DNA of 64,000 bases from Clostridiales bacterium (GTDB lineage Bacteria; Bacillota; Clostridia; Peptostreptococcales; Anaerovoracaceae): contig JAAZCE010000022.1 of NCBI GenBank assembly GCA_012513435.1, positions 1 to 64,000 on the forward strand, in the 5' to 3' direction. The notes under the pieces were generated by a model. The model had not been told where the DNA came from, searched no databases, and saw nothing but the letters and a program-made list of their open reading frames with translations. Below are positions 32,986-42,480 of this stretch, in pieces (positions within the stretch are counted from its first letter, which is position 1; each line of letters begins with the position of its first letter). The position numbers and the translations under genes are program-made.

Positions 32986-34305
32986 TTATTTCAGTTTTAC
33001 AACCACCTTTTTCTTCTTGCCCTTTTCTACGAGGAGTTTGCTGTCCTTAAATACCTCTTCGGTAACCATAAACTTCTTGTCCATAATCTTTTCACCGTCA
33101 AGCTTAAGGCCGCCCTGTTCAATGGTCATGAAGCCTTCTCTGTTGCTTGGCACAAGGCCAAGCTCCTTTATAAAGCTCACAACGCCCATACCATCTGCCA
33201 ACTTGCTCTTTTCCATCTCAATGGTAGGCATATTTGACAAGTCGCCGCCGCTGAAGGCTGCTCTTGCCCCGTCTCGTGCCTTTATCGCTTCCTCTTCGCC
33301 GTGAACCAGTTTAGTTACTTCGTAAGCAAGTATTTCTTTGGCCTTGTTGATTTCCTGATCCTCCAGCGCTGCCAATCTTCTGACCTCGTCCATAGGCAGG
33401 AATGTAAGCATCCTCAAACATTTTTCCACGTCGGCATCGGCCACATTCCTCCAGTACTGATAGAATTCGTAAGGAGACGTCTTCTGTGCATCTAGCCAGA
33501 GAGCACCCTTTTGGGTTTTTCCCATCTTATTCCCATCGCTGGTAGTCAAGAGAGAAAAGGTCATGCCGTAGACCTGTTTATCGCACTCCTTTCTCGCAAG
33601 ATCTATGCCTCCTAAAATATTGGACCATTGGTCGTTGCCTCCAAACTGCATTTTGCAATCGATATCCCTTGCCATTACCATGAAATCGTAGCTCTGCATG
33701 AGCATATAATTGAATTCAAGAAAAGAAAGGCCCTTTTCCATTCTCTGCTTGAAGCACTCTGCTCGAAGCATCCCGTTGACGCTAAAATGTCTTCCTATTT
33801 CTCTGATGAATTCAACATAATTCAAAGGTCTTATCCAATGGGCATTATTCACCGCAACGGCTTTACCCGGCTCCGGCTTCTTGTTTTCTTTACCCGGCTC
33901 ATAGACTCCCTGATTTCCTTGGTATTTCCAGTCATCGTCAAAATCTATGAATTTATCAAACAATCCCTTGAACCTGTTGCAGTTGTGTTCAATGGTTTCT
34001 ATAGTCATTATCTGGCGCATATCGGTTCTTCCGGAAGGGTCTCCCACCATACCTGTGCCCCCACCTATAAGCACTACAGGGGTGTGTCCGTATTTCTGCA
34101 TATACATCATTATGATGACCTGCATGAAATGGCCTACGTGAAGGCAATCCGCCGTAGGGTCAAATCCGATATAAAACCTTATTTTTTCCTTGCCAAGAAG
34201 CTCTCTTATAGCCTCATCATCCGTGGTCTGCTCGATAAATCCTCTTTCCTTCAATACGTCGTACACATTGGTATGTTCACTTACGCTGTCGGGTATAAAG
34301 TTCAT
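32986..34305 (-). CDS. tyrS: Tyrosyl-tRNA synthetase
   Basis: 439 residues. Class I synthetase: HIGH-type [31 protein letters not shown], and KMSKS-type motif as KMGKT near residue 240. The C-terminal S4-like RNA-binding domain has [17 protein letters not shown], and the basic end is [10 protein letters not shown]. Start chosen at 34305 (GAGGAGAG five bases upstream). No T-box can fit in the 42-nt gap to upp, so it seems transcribed with upstream genes. Confidence 0.96.
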   Translation of the reverse strand: MNFIPDSVSEHTNVYDVLKERGFIEQTTDDEAIRELLGKEKIRFYIGFDPTADCLHVGHFMQVIIMMYMQKYGHTPVVLIGGGTGMVGDPSGRTDMRQIMTIETIEHNCNRFKGLFDKFIDFDDDWKYQGNQGVYEPGKENKKPEPGKAVAVNNAHWIRPLNYVEFIREIGRHFSVNGMLRAECFKQRMEKGLSFLEFNYMLMQSYDFMVMARDIDCKMQFGGNDQWSNILGGIDLARKECDKQVYGMTFSLLTTSDGNKMGKTQKGALWLDAQKTSPYEFYQYWRNVADADVEKCLRMLTFLPMDEVRRLAALEDQEINKAKEILAYEVTKLVHGEEEAIKARDGARAAFSGGDLSNMPTIEMEKSKLADGMGVVSFIKELGLVPSNREGFMTIEQGGLKLDGEKIMDKKFMVTEEVFKDSKLLVEKGKKKKVVVKLK

Positions 34306-34347
34306 TTTTTCTCTCCTCGTCACGTGCCTTTTCGGCACAGTTATTAC

Positions 34348-34977
34348 TTATTTTGTTCCGTAAAGTCTGTCGCCTGCATCTCCCAGGCCTGGTACTATGT
34401 ATGCATTTTCGTTAAGCTTCTCATCCTTTGCAGCTATGAAAATATCAACATCTGGGTGAGCCTTCTGCAGCACTTCAATACCTTCAGGGGCCGCGATAAG
34501 ACACATGAATATAATCTTTTTACCGCCTCTTGCCTTGATGAAGTCAATGGCTGCGGAGGCGCTTCCGCCTGTTGCCAGCATAGGGTCAACCACAAAGATT
34601 TCCCTCTTATCAATATCATTAGGAAGCTTGCAGTAGTATTCAACAGGCTTATGAGTATCAGGATCCCTGTAAAGTCCTATATGTCCTACTTTAGCATTTG
34701 GCACTAGAGCCAGCATACCGTCTACCATCCCAAGACCTGCTCTCAAAATAGGTACGATTGCAATATCTTCCCCGTCTAACATGTTGACCTTGGTCTCACA
34801 AATAGGTGTTGTTATTTTAACTTCCTTAAGAGGAAGTTTCCTGGTGGCTTCATATCCCATCAACATGGAAATTTCTTTAACCAACTCTCTAAAATCCTTT
34901 ACGCTTGTTTCCTGCTGTCTGATCATAGCTGTTTTGTGCTGAATTAACGGGTGGTCAAATACATATACATTGCTCAT
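34348..34977 (-). CDS. upp: Uracil phosphoribosyltransferase
   Basis: 209 residues, full length. PRPP loop [21 protein letters not shown], uracil-binding [17 protein letters not shown] at the C-terminus, and the N-terminal [20 protein letters not shown] are diagnostic. It salvages uracil to UMP. Part of the conserved prfA-sua5-rpiB-upp run. AAGGTAGGTACAAG precedes the ATG. Confidence 0.97.
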   Translation of the reverse strand: MSNVYVFDHPLIQHKTAMIRQQETSVKDFRELVKEISMLMGYEATRKLPLKEVKITTPICETKVNMLDGEDIAIVPILRAGLGMVDGMLALVPNAKVGHIGLYRDPDTHKPVEYYCKLPNDIDKREIFVVDPMLATGGSASAAIDFIKARGGKKIIFMCLIAAPEGIEVLQKAHPDVDIFIAAKDEKLNENAYIVPGLGDAGDRLYGTK

Positions 34978-35036
34978 CTTGTACCTACCTTTCGATTTCT
35001 TGAAAATACCTTATATATGAATGCCTTCTCTGTGCA

Positions 35037-35468
35037 TTACATTTCGTCAAGCATACTCACTCTGCGCTGATGTCTGCCGCCTTCAAACTCTGTGTCCAGC
35101 CAAGCCTCCGTGATTTTCAAGGCAGTCTCTCTATCCGTGATTCTCCCGCCCATTGCCAGCATGTTGGCGTTGTTGTGTCTGCGTGTCAGCTCCGCCATAT
35201 TGACATCTGTGCAAAGGGCACATCTTATGCCCTTGGTCTTATTGGCTGCTATGGAAATGCCTATTCCCGTACCGCAACAAACTATTCCTCTCTCAGCCTG
35301 TCCGCCGGCTACTGCCTTGGCGCAAGTCTGTCCGTAAATGGGATAGTCTACTGATTCTTCCGAGTATGTCCCCAAATCCACGAACTCTATACCTCTGCCC
35401 TTGAGATACTCCTTGACAGCTTCCTTTAATTGATATCCGCCATGGTCACTGGCTACTGCTATTTTCAT
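35037..35468 (-). CDS. rpiB: Ribose-5-phosphate isomerase B
   Basis: 143 residues of the RpiB/LacAB family: IAVASDHGGYQLKEAVKEYL, DLGTYSEESVDYPIYGQ, and the catalytic-site GIVCCGTGIGISIAANK with its Cys, then MAELTRRHNNANMLAMG. Converts ribose-5-phosphate and ribulose-5-phosphate (pentose phosphate pathway); an allose-phosphate role is possible in the family. GGAGG precedes the ATG; it starts 9 nt after sua5. Confidence 0.96.
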   Translation of the reverse strand: MKIAVASDHGGYQLKEAVKEYLKGRGIEFVDLGTYSEESVDYPIYGQTCAKAVAGGQAERGIVCCGTGIGISIAANKTKGIRCALCTDVNMAELTRRHNNANMLAMGGRITDRETALKITEAWLDTEFEGGRHQRRVSMLDEM

Positions 35469-35477
35469 ATTTTCCTC

Positions 35478-36494
35478 CTATACCTTGGCAATATTATATC
35501 CAGCTGATTTTAACATTCTGTTCATTACTGCAAAGCCCACCCCATCGGAATCACTCATTGCTCCTGCTAAAATCAAATCCACTTCTTCCCCGTCCAGGTC
35601 TCTCAATTTCGCAAAAAAATCGTGAGCTGCTTCTATAAAGGCCTTCTCTTCAAAGAGTATTATTCCCACCTTTAAGCCCAGGCGCTCGTTAAGCCCTTTG
35701 AGTCTTTTTATCTCGGCTTTAACCTTGTCTCTGCGGCCTTCTATTACGGTCATCTGAGCCTTAGGTGCGTAATGCTTATATTTCATTCCAGGAGACTTTG
35801 GCTTCAGACCTTCTCCCCCCTGGTTTTTCATGGCCTGGTCATCAGCAAGCAGTGCCGGGTCATACTGGACCTTCTTGCCAAGCGCCGCCTCTATGTTTTC
35901 GGCTGTGATTATTCCCGGTCTCAGAATAGTCGGTATGCCGCTCGTCATGTCCACTACGGTAGATTCAATACCTACCCTGCAATCCTCACCCTCTACGATG
36001 GCCTCTATTTTACCGTCCATGTCGGCGATAACGTCCCTGGCCCTCGTAGGACTGGGTCTGCCTGAAATGTTAGCACTTGGTGCCGCAATAGGACAGTCAG
36101 ACATTGTGATAAGGTTCAGCGCCGCCTTGCTGTCTGGCATTCTTACGGCAACAGTGTCAAGACCTCCCGTTGTTCTGTCGGGAACTTCATCCTTTTTCTT
36201 TACAACCATTGTCAACGGCCCCGGCCAGAAATTTTCGATAAGATTTACTATGTCCGGCGAAAGCCTCGGGGTCAGTCTGCCCATATCGCTGGCTCTGGCT
36301 ATATGGACTATCATAGGATTGTCGCTGGGACGACCCTTGGCTTCATATATACTGCCTACGGCCTGTGCATTAAGGGCATCCGCCCCCAGACCATAAACCG
36401 TTTCCGTGGGAAAGGCTACCAGTCCACCGTCTCTGATTATGCGCGCCGCTATCTCTATATCCTTTTCACTTATGGAAAGTATTTTTGTCTTCAT
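35478..36494 (-). CDS. L-threonylcarbamoyladenylate synthase (Sua5/YwlC type)
   Basis: 338 residues. N-terminal YrdC domain: GGLVAFPTETVYGLGADAL, KGRPSDNPMIVHIARASDM, FWPGPLTMVVKK, PIAAPSANISGRPSPTRARD, and a C-terminal Sua5 domain from about residue 210 beginning after SPGMKYKHYAPKA. It makes threonylcarbamoyl-AMP for the t6A modification of ANN-decoding tRNAs; partners TsaB/D/E lie elsewhere. Conserved neighbour of prfA and rpiB. Confidence 0.95.
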   Translation of the reverse strand: MKTKILSISEKDIEIAARIIRDGGLVAFPTETVYGLGADALNAQAVGSIYEAKGRPSDNPMIVHIARASDMGRLTPRLSPDIVNLIENFWPGPLTMVVKKKDEVPDRTTGGLDTVAVRMPDSKAALNLITMSDCPIAAPSANISGRPSPTRARDVIADMDGKIEAIVEGEDCRVGIESTVVDMTSGIPTILRPGIITAENIEAALGKKVQYDPALLADDQAMKNQGGEGLKPKSPGMKYKHYAPKAQMTVIEGRRDKVKAEIKRLKGLNERLGLKVGIILFEEKAFIEAAHDFFAKLRDLDGEEVDLILAGAMSDSDGVGFAVMNRMLKSAGYNIAKV

Positions 36495-36520
36495 ATTTTT
36501 CCTGTACTCTCCTTTTGAAA

Positions 36521-37582
36521 TTAGAAGTTTTTCATTTTATCTGCCTGATCGCTGGTTATGAGACCGTCTATGATTTCATCAAGATCACCGTCCAGGAAGT
36601 TTTCTAGCTTATATATAGTCAAACCTATTCTGTGGTCGGAAACTCTTCCCTGAGGGAAATTGTAGGTTCTGATTCTTTCGCTTCTGTCTCCTGAACCAAC
36701 CATGCTCTTCCTCTGGTCTGCGATTTCCTTGTTCTGCTCCTGCATCATAAGGTCGTAGAGTCTGGATCTGAGAACCTTAAAGGCCTTGTCTTTGTTCTTT
36801 ATCTGTGATTTTTCATCCTGACATGTTACCACCAGACCTGTCGGCTCGTGGGTAAGCCTTACGGCCGAGTCCGTTGTGTTGACGCACTGTCCACCATTGC
36901 CTGATGCTCTGTATACGTCTACCCTTACGTCGTTCGGATTCAGATCCACTTCAACGTCATCTACCTCAGGCAGTACAGCTACAGTAGCAGCAGAAGTGTG
37001 TATCCTTCCGCTTGATTCGGTTTCGGGAACGCGCTGTACTCTATGAGCTCCGCTTTCGTATTTAAGCCTTGAGTAGGCCCCTTTGCCCTTAATGAGAATA
37101 ACCGCTTCCTTGATGCCGCCAAGACCTGTATCGTTTAGCTCCATAATTTCTGTCTTCCAACGTCTTCTCTCCGCATATCTTGTATACATTCTGAGAAGGT
37201 TGGCTCCAAAGAGCGCAGCTTCTTCTCCGCCGGTACCTGCCCTTACTTCCAGTATTACGTTTCTCTCGTCATTAGGATCCTTAGGAAGAAGGAGTATCTT
37301 AAGCTCAGCTTCCTGTTTCTCAATTTGCTCTTCTAAATCAGAAATCTCCATCTTCGCCAATTCACGCATCTCCTCATCGCCTTCTTCAAGCATCTCCTTG
37401 GCTTCCACCAGCTCGGACTTAGCTTTTTTGTATTTCTTGTAGGCTTTGACGATAGGCTCCATTTCACCCATTTCCTTCACATGCTTCTGCCATACCGGCT
37501 GATTATTTATGATATCCGGGTCGGAAACCTTCTTAGCAAGCTCATCGTATTTCCCTGTAATAAAGTCTAATTTATCAAACAT
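36521..37582 (-). CDS. prfA: Peptide chain release factor 1
   Basis: 353 residues from an ATG with AGGAGT six bases upstream. RF1 hallmarks: the GGQ motif in [18 protein letters not shown] near residue 230, whose Gln is the methylation target of PrmC encoded 5 kb away, the PxT-type recognition region [20 protein letters not shown], and [20 protein letters not shown]. Terminates translation at UAA and UAG. Confidence 0.97.
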   Translation of the reverse strand: MFDKLDFITGKYDELAKKVSDPDIINNQPVWQKHVKEMGEMEPIVKAYKKYKKAKSELVEAKEMLEEGDEEMRELAKMEISDLEEQIEKQEAELKILLLPKDPNDERNVILEVRAGTGGEEAALFGANLLRMYTRYAERRRWKTEIMELNDTGLGGIKEAVILIKGKGAYSRLKYESGAHRVQRVPETESSGRIHTSAATVAVLPEVDDVEVDLNPNDVRVDVYRASGNGGQCVNTTDSAVRLTHEPTGLVVTCQDEKSQIKNKDKAFKVLRSRLYDLMMQEQNKEIADQRKSMVGSGDRSERIRTYNFPQGRVSDHRIGLTIYKLENFLDGDLDEIIDGLITSDQADKMKNF

Positions 37583-37673
37583 ATTTAACTCCTGTTTTGT
37601 TATTGTTTTAGGTCTGTTTTTACGGTTATATGACCGCACTATTTCAACTTATTATTATAGCATCTTTTCCACC

Positions 37674-37711
37674 AAAAAAGAACCAAAAATAATCATTTTT
37701 GGTTCTTTTTT
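37674..37711 (-). terminator. Long terminator between the grdX-like gene and prfA
   Basis: A perfect 17-bp stem (37674-37690 with 37695-37711) around a 4-nt loop, with A-runs and T-runs at its two ends; it can work in either direction. It separates the grdX-like gene from prfA. Confidence 0.9.
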
Positions 37712-37767
37712 GATAGAACAACTAAACCTTTAATTATTTACTTTACTTTTAAAATTAATTGGCGGCA

Positions 37768-38106
37768 TTATCGCAATATCAGCACAACCTTCTCTAAGTC
37801 CTTTTTCTTTGCCGTGCCTTCCATGGACGGCTTCTTTGGTTCAATACCCTTCATGGTCACAAGGGCTCTATCTATCATACCTTTACTAACCACATCAACC
37901 TCGGTCCCTCCAGTAAGAAGCACTATGCTCTTGTAATACTTCTTAATGTCCTTGTTTGGGTCTTCTCTGAGCTTAGCACCTTTTTCTACTTCTTTTGCTG
38001 CTAAATCCAAAATCTCTTCTGCGTCGGTTTGTCTGTAATCAACTACAGCTCTGTCCTTAACACCGTCTTTTACCAGGGGGTTATTTGTAATAACTAGATT
38101 ATTCAT
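37768..38106 (-). CDS. GrdX-like protein
   Basis: 112 residues. N-terminal NNLVITNNPLVKDGVKDRAV, then EILDLAAKEVEKGAKLREDP and YYKSIVLLTGGTEVDVVSKG resemble GrdX, a small protein of unknown function encoded in glycine-reductase operons. Here the glycine reductase genes themselves are absent from the window; the gene stands alone between rpmE and prfA. AAGGAGGAGAG precedes the ATG. I infer only a possible link to Stickland metabolism. It could be a related but distinct family. Confidence 0.55.
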   Translation of the reverse strand: MNNLVITNNPLVKDGVKDRAVVDYRQTDAEEILDLAAKEVEKGAKLREDPNKDIKKYYKSIVLLTGGTEVDVVSKGMIDRALVTMKGIEPKKPSMEGTAKKKDLEKVVLILR

Positions 38107-38235
38107 TGACTCTCCTCCTTTTCATGTTTGATTATAAAGTAAAGTCGCCGGCTTTATTATTAGAAGAAAGTACGATTTGCTTCTTTTGGAGCTAAGACTT
38201 TGGTACCGGATTTGGGCTATCAGAGGTTATGATCA

Positions 38236-38268
38236 CAAAAAAATAGACACCTTGATAAAGATGTCTAT
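38236..38268 (-). terminator. Terminator of rpmE
   Basis: On the minus strand ATAGACATC (38268-38260) pairs with GGTGTCTAT (38251-38243, one G-U), followed by seven U. Confidence 0.85.
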
Positions 38269-38282
38269 CACGAGTTTCCTGA

Positions 38283-38483
38283 TTAATCCAAGTTGTACTT
38301 GTTCTTAAACTTTTCAACACGTCCGCCTCTATGTGCGAATTTCTGTTGTCCTGTAAAGAATGGGTGGCACGCTGAGCAAATGTCCGTTCTGATTTCAGAC
38401 TGTGTGGACTTTGTCATAAATGTGTTACCGCATGCGCAAGTTACTTTACATTCCTTATACTCAGGATGGATTCCTTCCTTCAT
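38283..38483 (-). CDS. rpmE: 50S ribosomal protein L31 (zinc form)
   Basis: 66 residues. [20 protein letters not shown] and the pair [20 protein letters not shown] identify bL31; the CxC and CxxC cysteines show the zinc-binding type. Start at 38483 is chosen for GAGGTG six bases upstream; an ATG three codons earlier is unsupported. In many Clostridia rpmE follows rho; here hydEGF and others lie between. Confidence 0.96.
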   Translation of the reverse strand: MKEGIHPEYKECKVTCACGNTFMTKSTQSEIRTDICSACHPFFTGQQKFAHRGGRVEKFKNKYNLD

Positions 38484-38603
38484 GGTAATCACCTCTTTCC
38501 TGCTCAGGTCACTGCCCTTGCATAATTACTGCTTTGATATTCACAGCTTTTTAATTTTATCACAGGCATTTATTAAATACAAGCATTTTTTGTCTTGGTT
38601 CTG

Positions 38604-39806
38604 CTAATAATGCACCATTTTGATTTTATCCAGTATGCCTGATAGCTTCGCCAAAGCTATTCCATAGTTTGTAATAGGTACTCCGGCTTCCTCTGCTACT
38701 GCAATTCTGCTCATAACATGCTTCCTGTTAAACATACATGCGCCGCAGTGAATAATAAGGTCGTACTTTTTCAGTCCCTCGGAATTCGGGAAGTCATTGC
38801 CGTAGACATTTGTTATTTCTATGGTATCTCCAAATTTCTGGTGAAGAGCTCTCGGTATTTTCACGGTTCCTATATCCTCCGAAAGAGGGACATGCGTACA
38901 AGCTTCAGCTATTAACACCCTTGATTTTTCAGTCATATAGTCTAATGACGATGCTCCTTCTACAAAAACATCTAGATCTCCCTTGTATGCGGCAAACAGA
39001 ACAGAAAAAGATGTAAGCGCACTTTCCTCCGGCTTATATTTGTAAACCATATCAAAGCATTGGGAGTCGGTTATTATAAGATCCGGTGCTTTTTTCAGGG
39101 TGTCCAAGGTTCTGCGAAAACCGTCTGCCGTCGTTGAAACGGCTGTGCATTTTATATCAAGAAGCTCCCGCAGGGTCTGTACCTGAGGCAAAATCAGTCG
39201 ACCCTTGGGTGCTTGTATATCCTGAGGCATTACGAGAAGAGCAAGCCCGCCCTCTTCGATGAGGTCCTCCAATATCTTTTCGCGGAGAAGCTTTTCCGGC
39301 ACATTAGATTCAATGGCTTTGCGAAGTTCTTCAAGGCCGCGGCCCGTTTTAGCACTGATATAAACCAACGGATCAAAATCCCCTGCCCACTTTTTGCATG
39401 CTTCCGGTTTTTCTCCATTGTCACACTTACTGATGACGTATATCGTAGGAATTTTCCCGGACTTAAGCTTTTCGACCCATTCCTTTTCCTGCCTGTTGTC
39501 ACCGTCGTGGTCTAGAATCAAAATAGCTACATCAATTTTGGCCAAGACATCCTCTGTTCTTCTCACCCTTAAGGCCCCAATATCGCCTTCATCATCAAAG
39601 CCGGCCGTATCAATAAATACAACCGGCCCTATAGGATGCAGCTCCATGGATTTCATCACCGGGTCTGTCGTGGTCCCCGGGGTATCAGAAACCAAAGCTA
39701 TTTCCTGTTCTGTCAAGGCGTTAATAAGCGAGGACTTACCACTGTTTCTCTTGCCAAATATTCCTATGTGGAGCCTGTTGGCTCTTGGAGTATCGTTTAA
39801 GCTCAT
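38604..39806 (-). CDS. hydF: [FeFe]-hydrogenase maturation GTPase HydF
   Basis: 400 residues. N-terminal Era-like GTPase: G1 GIFGKRNSGKSSLINAL, TPGTTTDPV, DTAGFDDEG, SKCD. Middle dimerisation domain from about 180. C-terminal Fe-S domain with C-x-H in EACTHVPLSEDIG and HCGACMFNRKHVM, the ligands of its [4Fe-4S] cluster. HydF is the scaffold that receives the diiron subcluster from HydE/HydG and delivers it to the hydrogenase. Third gene of hydE-hydG-hydF; the 104-nt gap to hydG holds nothing recognisable. No hydrogenase gene is in the window. Confidence 0.95.
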   Translation of the reverse strand: MSLNDTPRANRLHIGIFGKRNSGKSSLINALTEQEIALVSDTPGTTTDPVMKSMELHPIGPVVFIDTAGFDDEGDIGALRVRRTEDVLAKIDVAILILDHDGDNRQEKEWVEKLKSGKIPTIYVISKCDNGEKPEACKKWAGDFDPLVYISAKTGRGLEELRKAIESNVPEKLLREKILEDLIEEGGLALLVMPQDIQAPKGRLILPQVQTLRELLDIKCTAVSTTADGFRRTLDTLKKAPDLIITDSQCFDMVYKYKPEESALTSFSVLFAAYKGDLDVFVEGASSLDYMTEKSRVLIAEACTHVPLSEDIGTVKIPRALHQKFGDTIEITNVYGNDFPNSEGLKKYDLIIHCGACMFNRKHVMSRIAVAEEAGVPITNYGIALAKLSGILDKIKMVHY

Positions 39807-39910
39807 ATTTTTCTCCTGTTTTTACCGTTTTTATAAACCTTGCTGTCTTTTACGTCAAAGCTCCCTCTCCCGACAATATCGCTTCCCCTGCAAAATACCG
39901 CCTGCTTGCC

Positions 39911-41335
39911 CTAAAACCTGAAGTCCCTCTTTCCATTTTCCATATCCTTAAGATGTCCCTTGACCAGCGTCTTTACTTTAGCATTTGGTATGGTTTCCAG
40001 CCTTTCTTCGATGAGGGTAAGACCCTTAAGCCTGGTTTCCTCCGAAGCGTAGTCCTCCAAATATTCCTTGAGGGTCATGAGGGCATTTGGCTGGCAAATG
40101 TTGGCTATCTGTCCGGACTTTACAAGGCTCATAAACCTGTCACCTGTACGACCCTCCCTGTAACATGCTGTACAGAAGCTTGGAACATGTCCCAAATCTA
40201 TGAGCCAGTCCACCACTTCTCCCAGAGTTCTCCTGTCGCTGACATCAAACTGTGAGGAATTATCCTCTACCTTTTCTTCCTCAACGTAGCCGCCTACACT
40301 TGTCCTGCTGCCGCCGGAGATCTGTGAAACCCCCAGCTTGACGGCTTCGCCTCTCATGGCTTCTGTTTCTCTGGTGGACATGATGATGCCCGTATAAGGA
40401 ACGGTAATTCTGAGAATGGCAATTATTCTCTTGAAAACTTCATCTGGAACTCCGTTGTCAAAGGTCTCTGGGTCCACGTCATCTGCCGGTCTTACTCTGG
40501 GAACGCTGATGGTGTGAGGCCCGCAGCCAAAGGTGTCCTCAAGATGCTTTGCATGCATAAGGATACCTACAAAGTCGTACTTGTAAAGGTTAAGGCCAAA
40601 GAGCACTCCGCAGCCTACATCATCTATACCTGCTTCCATTGCTCTGTCCATGGCTTCCGTGTGATATGCGTAATCGCCCTTTGGGCCGGAAGGGTGAAGA
40701 TCCTCATAGGCATTCTTGTTATAGGTCTCCTGAAAAAGTATGTAAGTTCCAATGCCGGCATCCTTGAGCTTTTTGTAATTTTCCACCGTAGTTGCGGCGA
40801 TGTTTACGTTAACTCTTCTGATAGCGCCGTTCTTGTGCTTAATGCTGTAGATAGTCTCAATGCTTTCCAGTATATACTCTATCGGATTTATTAAAGGATG
40901 TTCGCCTGCTTCAAGAGCCAGCCTCTTATGCCCCATGTCCTGCAGGGCAATGACCTCGCTACGAATCTGCTCCTGAGTCAGCTTCTTCCTGTTGATGTGC
41001 TTGTTTTGCCCGTGGTAAGGACAATATTTGCAACCATTGATGCAGTAGTTGGAAAGATAAAGAGGTGCAAACATTACTATCCTGTTGCCGTAAAACCTTT
41101 CCTTTATCTGCTTTGCAAGCTTAAAAATTTCGCTGTGAATCTCCCGGTCTTCACATTCAAGAAGGAGCGCAGCCTCTCTGTAGGAAAGACCCTTGCAGTC
41201 GGCGGCTCTCGCCAAAATTTTTCTTATGGTCTCCAGGTCGGCTTTATTGGCCTCGGCGTACTTCAATGTGTCCATGATTTCCTCATGGTCAATAAACTCC
41301 GCGGCCTTCTTTGATTCGCTGTTATAGTTATTCAT
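39911..41335 (-). CDS. hydG: [FeFe]-hydrogenase maturase HydG (tyrosine lyase)
   Basis: 474 residues. Radical-SAM motif in LSNYCINGCKYCPYHGQN near residue 95 (ThiH-like CxxxCxxC), and a C-terminal auxiliary cluster site FCTACYREGRTGDRFM near residue 397, specific for HydG. HydG cleaves tyrosine to give the CO and CN ligands of the H-cluster. It starts 8 nt after hydE ends, with GGAGG before the ATG. Partner of HydE and HydF; consumes SAM. Confidence 0.96.
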   Translation of the reverse strand: MNNYNSESKKAAEFIDHEEIMDTLKYAEANKADLETIRKILARAADCKGLSYREAALLLECEDREIHSEIFKLAKQIKERFYGNRIVMFAPLYLSNYCINGCKYCPYHGQNKHINRKKLTQEQIRSEVIALQDMGHKRLALEAGEHPLINPIEYILESIETIYSIKHKNGAIRRVNVNIAATTVENYKKLKDAGIGTYILFQETYNKNAYEDLHPSGPKGDYAYHTEAMDRAMEAGIDDVGCGVLFGLNLYKYDFVGILMHAKHLEDTFGCGPHTISVPRVRPADDVDPETFDNGVPDEVFKRIIAILRITVPYTGIIMSTRETEAMRGEAVKLGVSQISGGSRTSVGGYVEEEKVEDNSSQFDVSDRRTLGEVVDWLIDLGHVPSFCTACYREGRTGDRFMSLVKSGQIANICQPNALMTLKEYLEDYASEETRLKGLTLIEERLETIPNAKVKTLVKGHLKDMENGKRDFRF

Positions 41336-41343
41336 AAATCCTC

Positions 41344-42336
41344 CTATTTAGGTACTCGATTATAAAATCTGATTTTTTCTTCCAGCTCTTTTTTATCTCT
41401 TACAATATTGGTTTTACTATATTCCGCCGGATATATTTCATAAGCCTCTTTGTATTCATCAGGCGTTACCTTCTTCATTATCACGTTGGCGCCAAAGTCA
41501 AAAGGATTCTCCTCCGGCGCAAGGATGGCAAGCGATGTTGTTACGGGCAAATTAGCCTTTGGCAAGAGAAGTCTAGCTATTGCCACCGCCCTCCTAGCTA
41601 GTTCGGTGCTGCCGTTTTGTTCCCCTGCAAGCGGGGTTTTGGGATTTGATATGAAGGGGCCGATGCCGGCCATCTCACAGGAAAGCTCTTTAAGCAAAAG
41701 CAGATCCTTTCCAACGGTTTCAAGGCTCTGTCCCGGCAGACCTATCATAAAGCCGCTGCCTGTCTCATAGCCCACCTCCTTCAAATCCCGCAGACAATTT
41801 ATTCTGGATTTCAACTCGCCGCAAGGATGAAGTCTGCTGTAAAGCGCATCATCGGCAGTTTCATGCTTCAGCAAATACCTGTCGGCTCCCTTTTCCTTTA
41901 AGTAAGCGTATTCCTCTCTTGTCAGCTCCCCGCAGCTTAAGGTCACAATGGGGGGCCCTGTATCCTGGAAACCGTCCAGGGCTTTTACATCTCCGACGAT
42001 TTTTCCCAATCTCTCGGCTGTAAAGTAATCGTCCTCCCCTGATTGAAGAACCACAGTCCTGTACCCGGCCATCACCGCCTGACGGGCAGTTTCCTCTATC
42101 TCCCGGCGGCTCATGCGAAATCTGGAAATCTCCCTGTTGCTTTTGTTGAGACCGCAATATATGCACTGCCTCTTGCAAACATTGGAAAACTCAATGATGG
42201 CTCGCATATGAACTGTATCACCCATATGTTCATTGCGAACCTGGTCTGCAAGGCGGTAGATTTGGCCAAAATCCTCAAGATCCAAGAGCTCTGCAATATC
42301 TTGGGGCGTATCCAGTTTTATATCTTTAACGGCCAT
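41344..42336 (-). CDS. hydE: [FeFe]-hydrogenase maturase HydE (radical SAM)
   Basis: 330 residues. Radical-SAM motif FSNVCKRQCIYCGLNKSN near residue 50; then VVLQSGEDDYFTAERLG, RYLLKHETADDALYSRLHP and GSGFMIGLPGQSLETVGKD, as in HydE and the related BioB fold. Builds the diiron precursor of the H-cluster from a Fe-cysteine complex. Start at 42336 chosen for AAAGGAG six bases upstream; the open frame extends 33 residues further through the leader hairpin and is not coding there. First gene of hydEGF. Confidence 0.94.
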   Translation of the reverse strand: MAVKDIKLDTPQDIAELLDLEDFGQIYRLADQVRNEHMGDTVHMRAIIEFSNVCKRQCIYCGLNKSNREISRFRMSRREIEETARQAVMAGYRTVVLQSGEDDYFTAERLGKIVGDVKALDGFQDTGPPIVTLSCGELTREEYAYLKEKGADRYLLKHETADDALYSRLHPCGELKSRINCLRDLKEVGYETGSGFMIGLPGQSLETVGKDLLLLKELSCEMAGIGPFISNPKTPLAGEQNGSTELARRAVAIARLLLPKANLPVTTSLAILAPEENPFDFGANVIMKKVTPDEYKEAYEIYPAEYSKTNIVRDKKELEEKIRFYNRVPK

Positions 42337-42371
42337 TATGGTCTCCTTTATGGTTTTTATTGCACAGTTCT

Positions 42372-42411
42372 CAAAAAACAAATCCCTCTGCAGGCAATGA
42401 CAAGCAGAGGG
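42372..42411 (-). terminator. Terminator or attenuator in the hydE leader
   Basis: On the minus strand CCCTCTGC (42411-42404) pairs exactly with GCAGAGGG (42391-42384), followed by ATTTGTTTTTT. It lies between prmC and hydE. Upstream on the same strand TTGACC and TGTATA at about 18-nt spacing form a possible promoter, in which case the hairpin would be an attenuator inside the hydE transcript; otherwise it simply ends prmC. Confidence 0.75.
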
Positions 42412-42480
42412 TATAACTATTCCGTATACAGTCATCGCCTTCCCCCTCGGTCAACCCTTGGGGTCAGTACGAAAAATTAT

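Noticed and set aside
32986-34347. T-box leader for tyrS or trpS
   Set aside because: The gaps to the upstream genes are about 40 nt each, too short for a T-box.
33628-34707. 359-codon open frame on the plus strand
   Set aside because: Antisense to tyrS and upp, both clearly real; composition is not protein-like and it lacks a ribosome-binding site.
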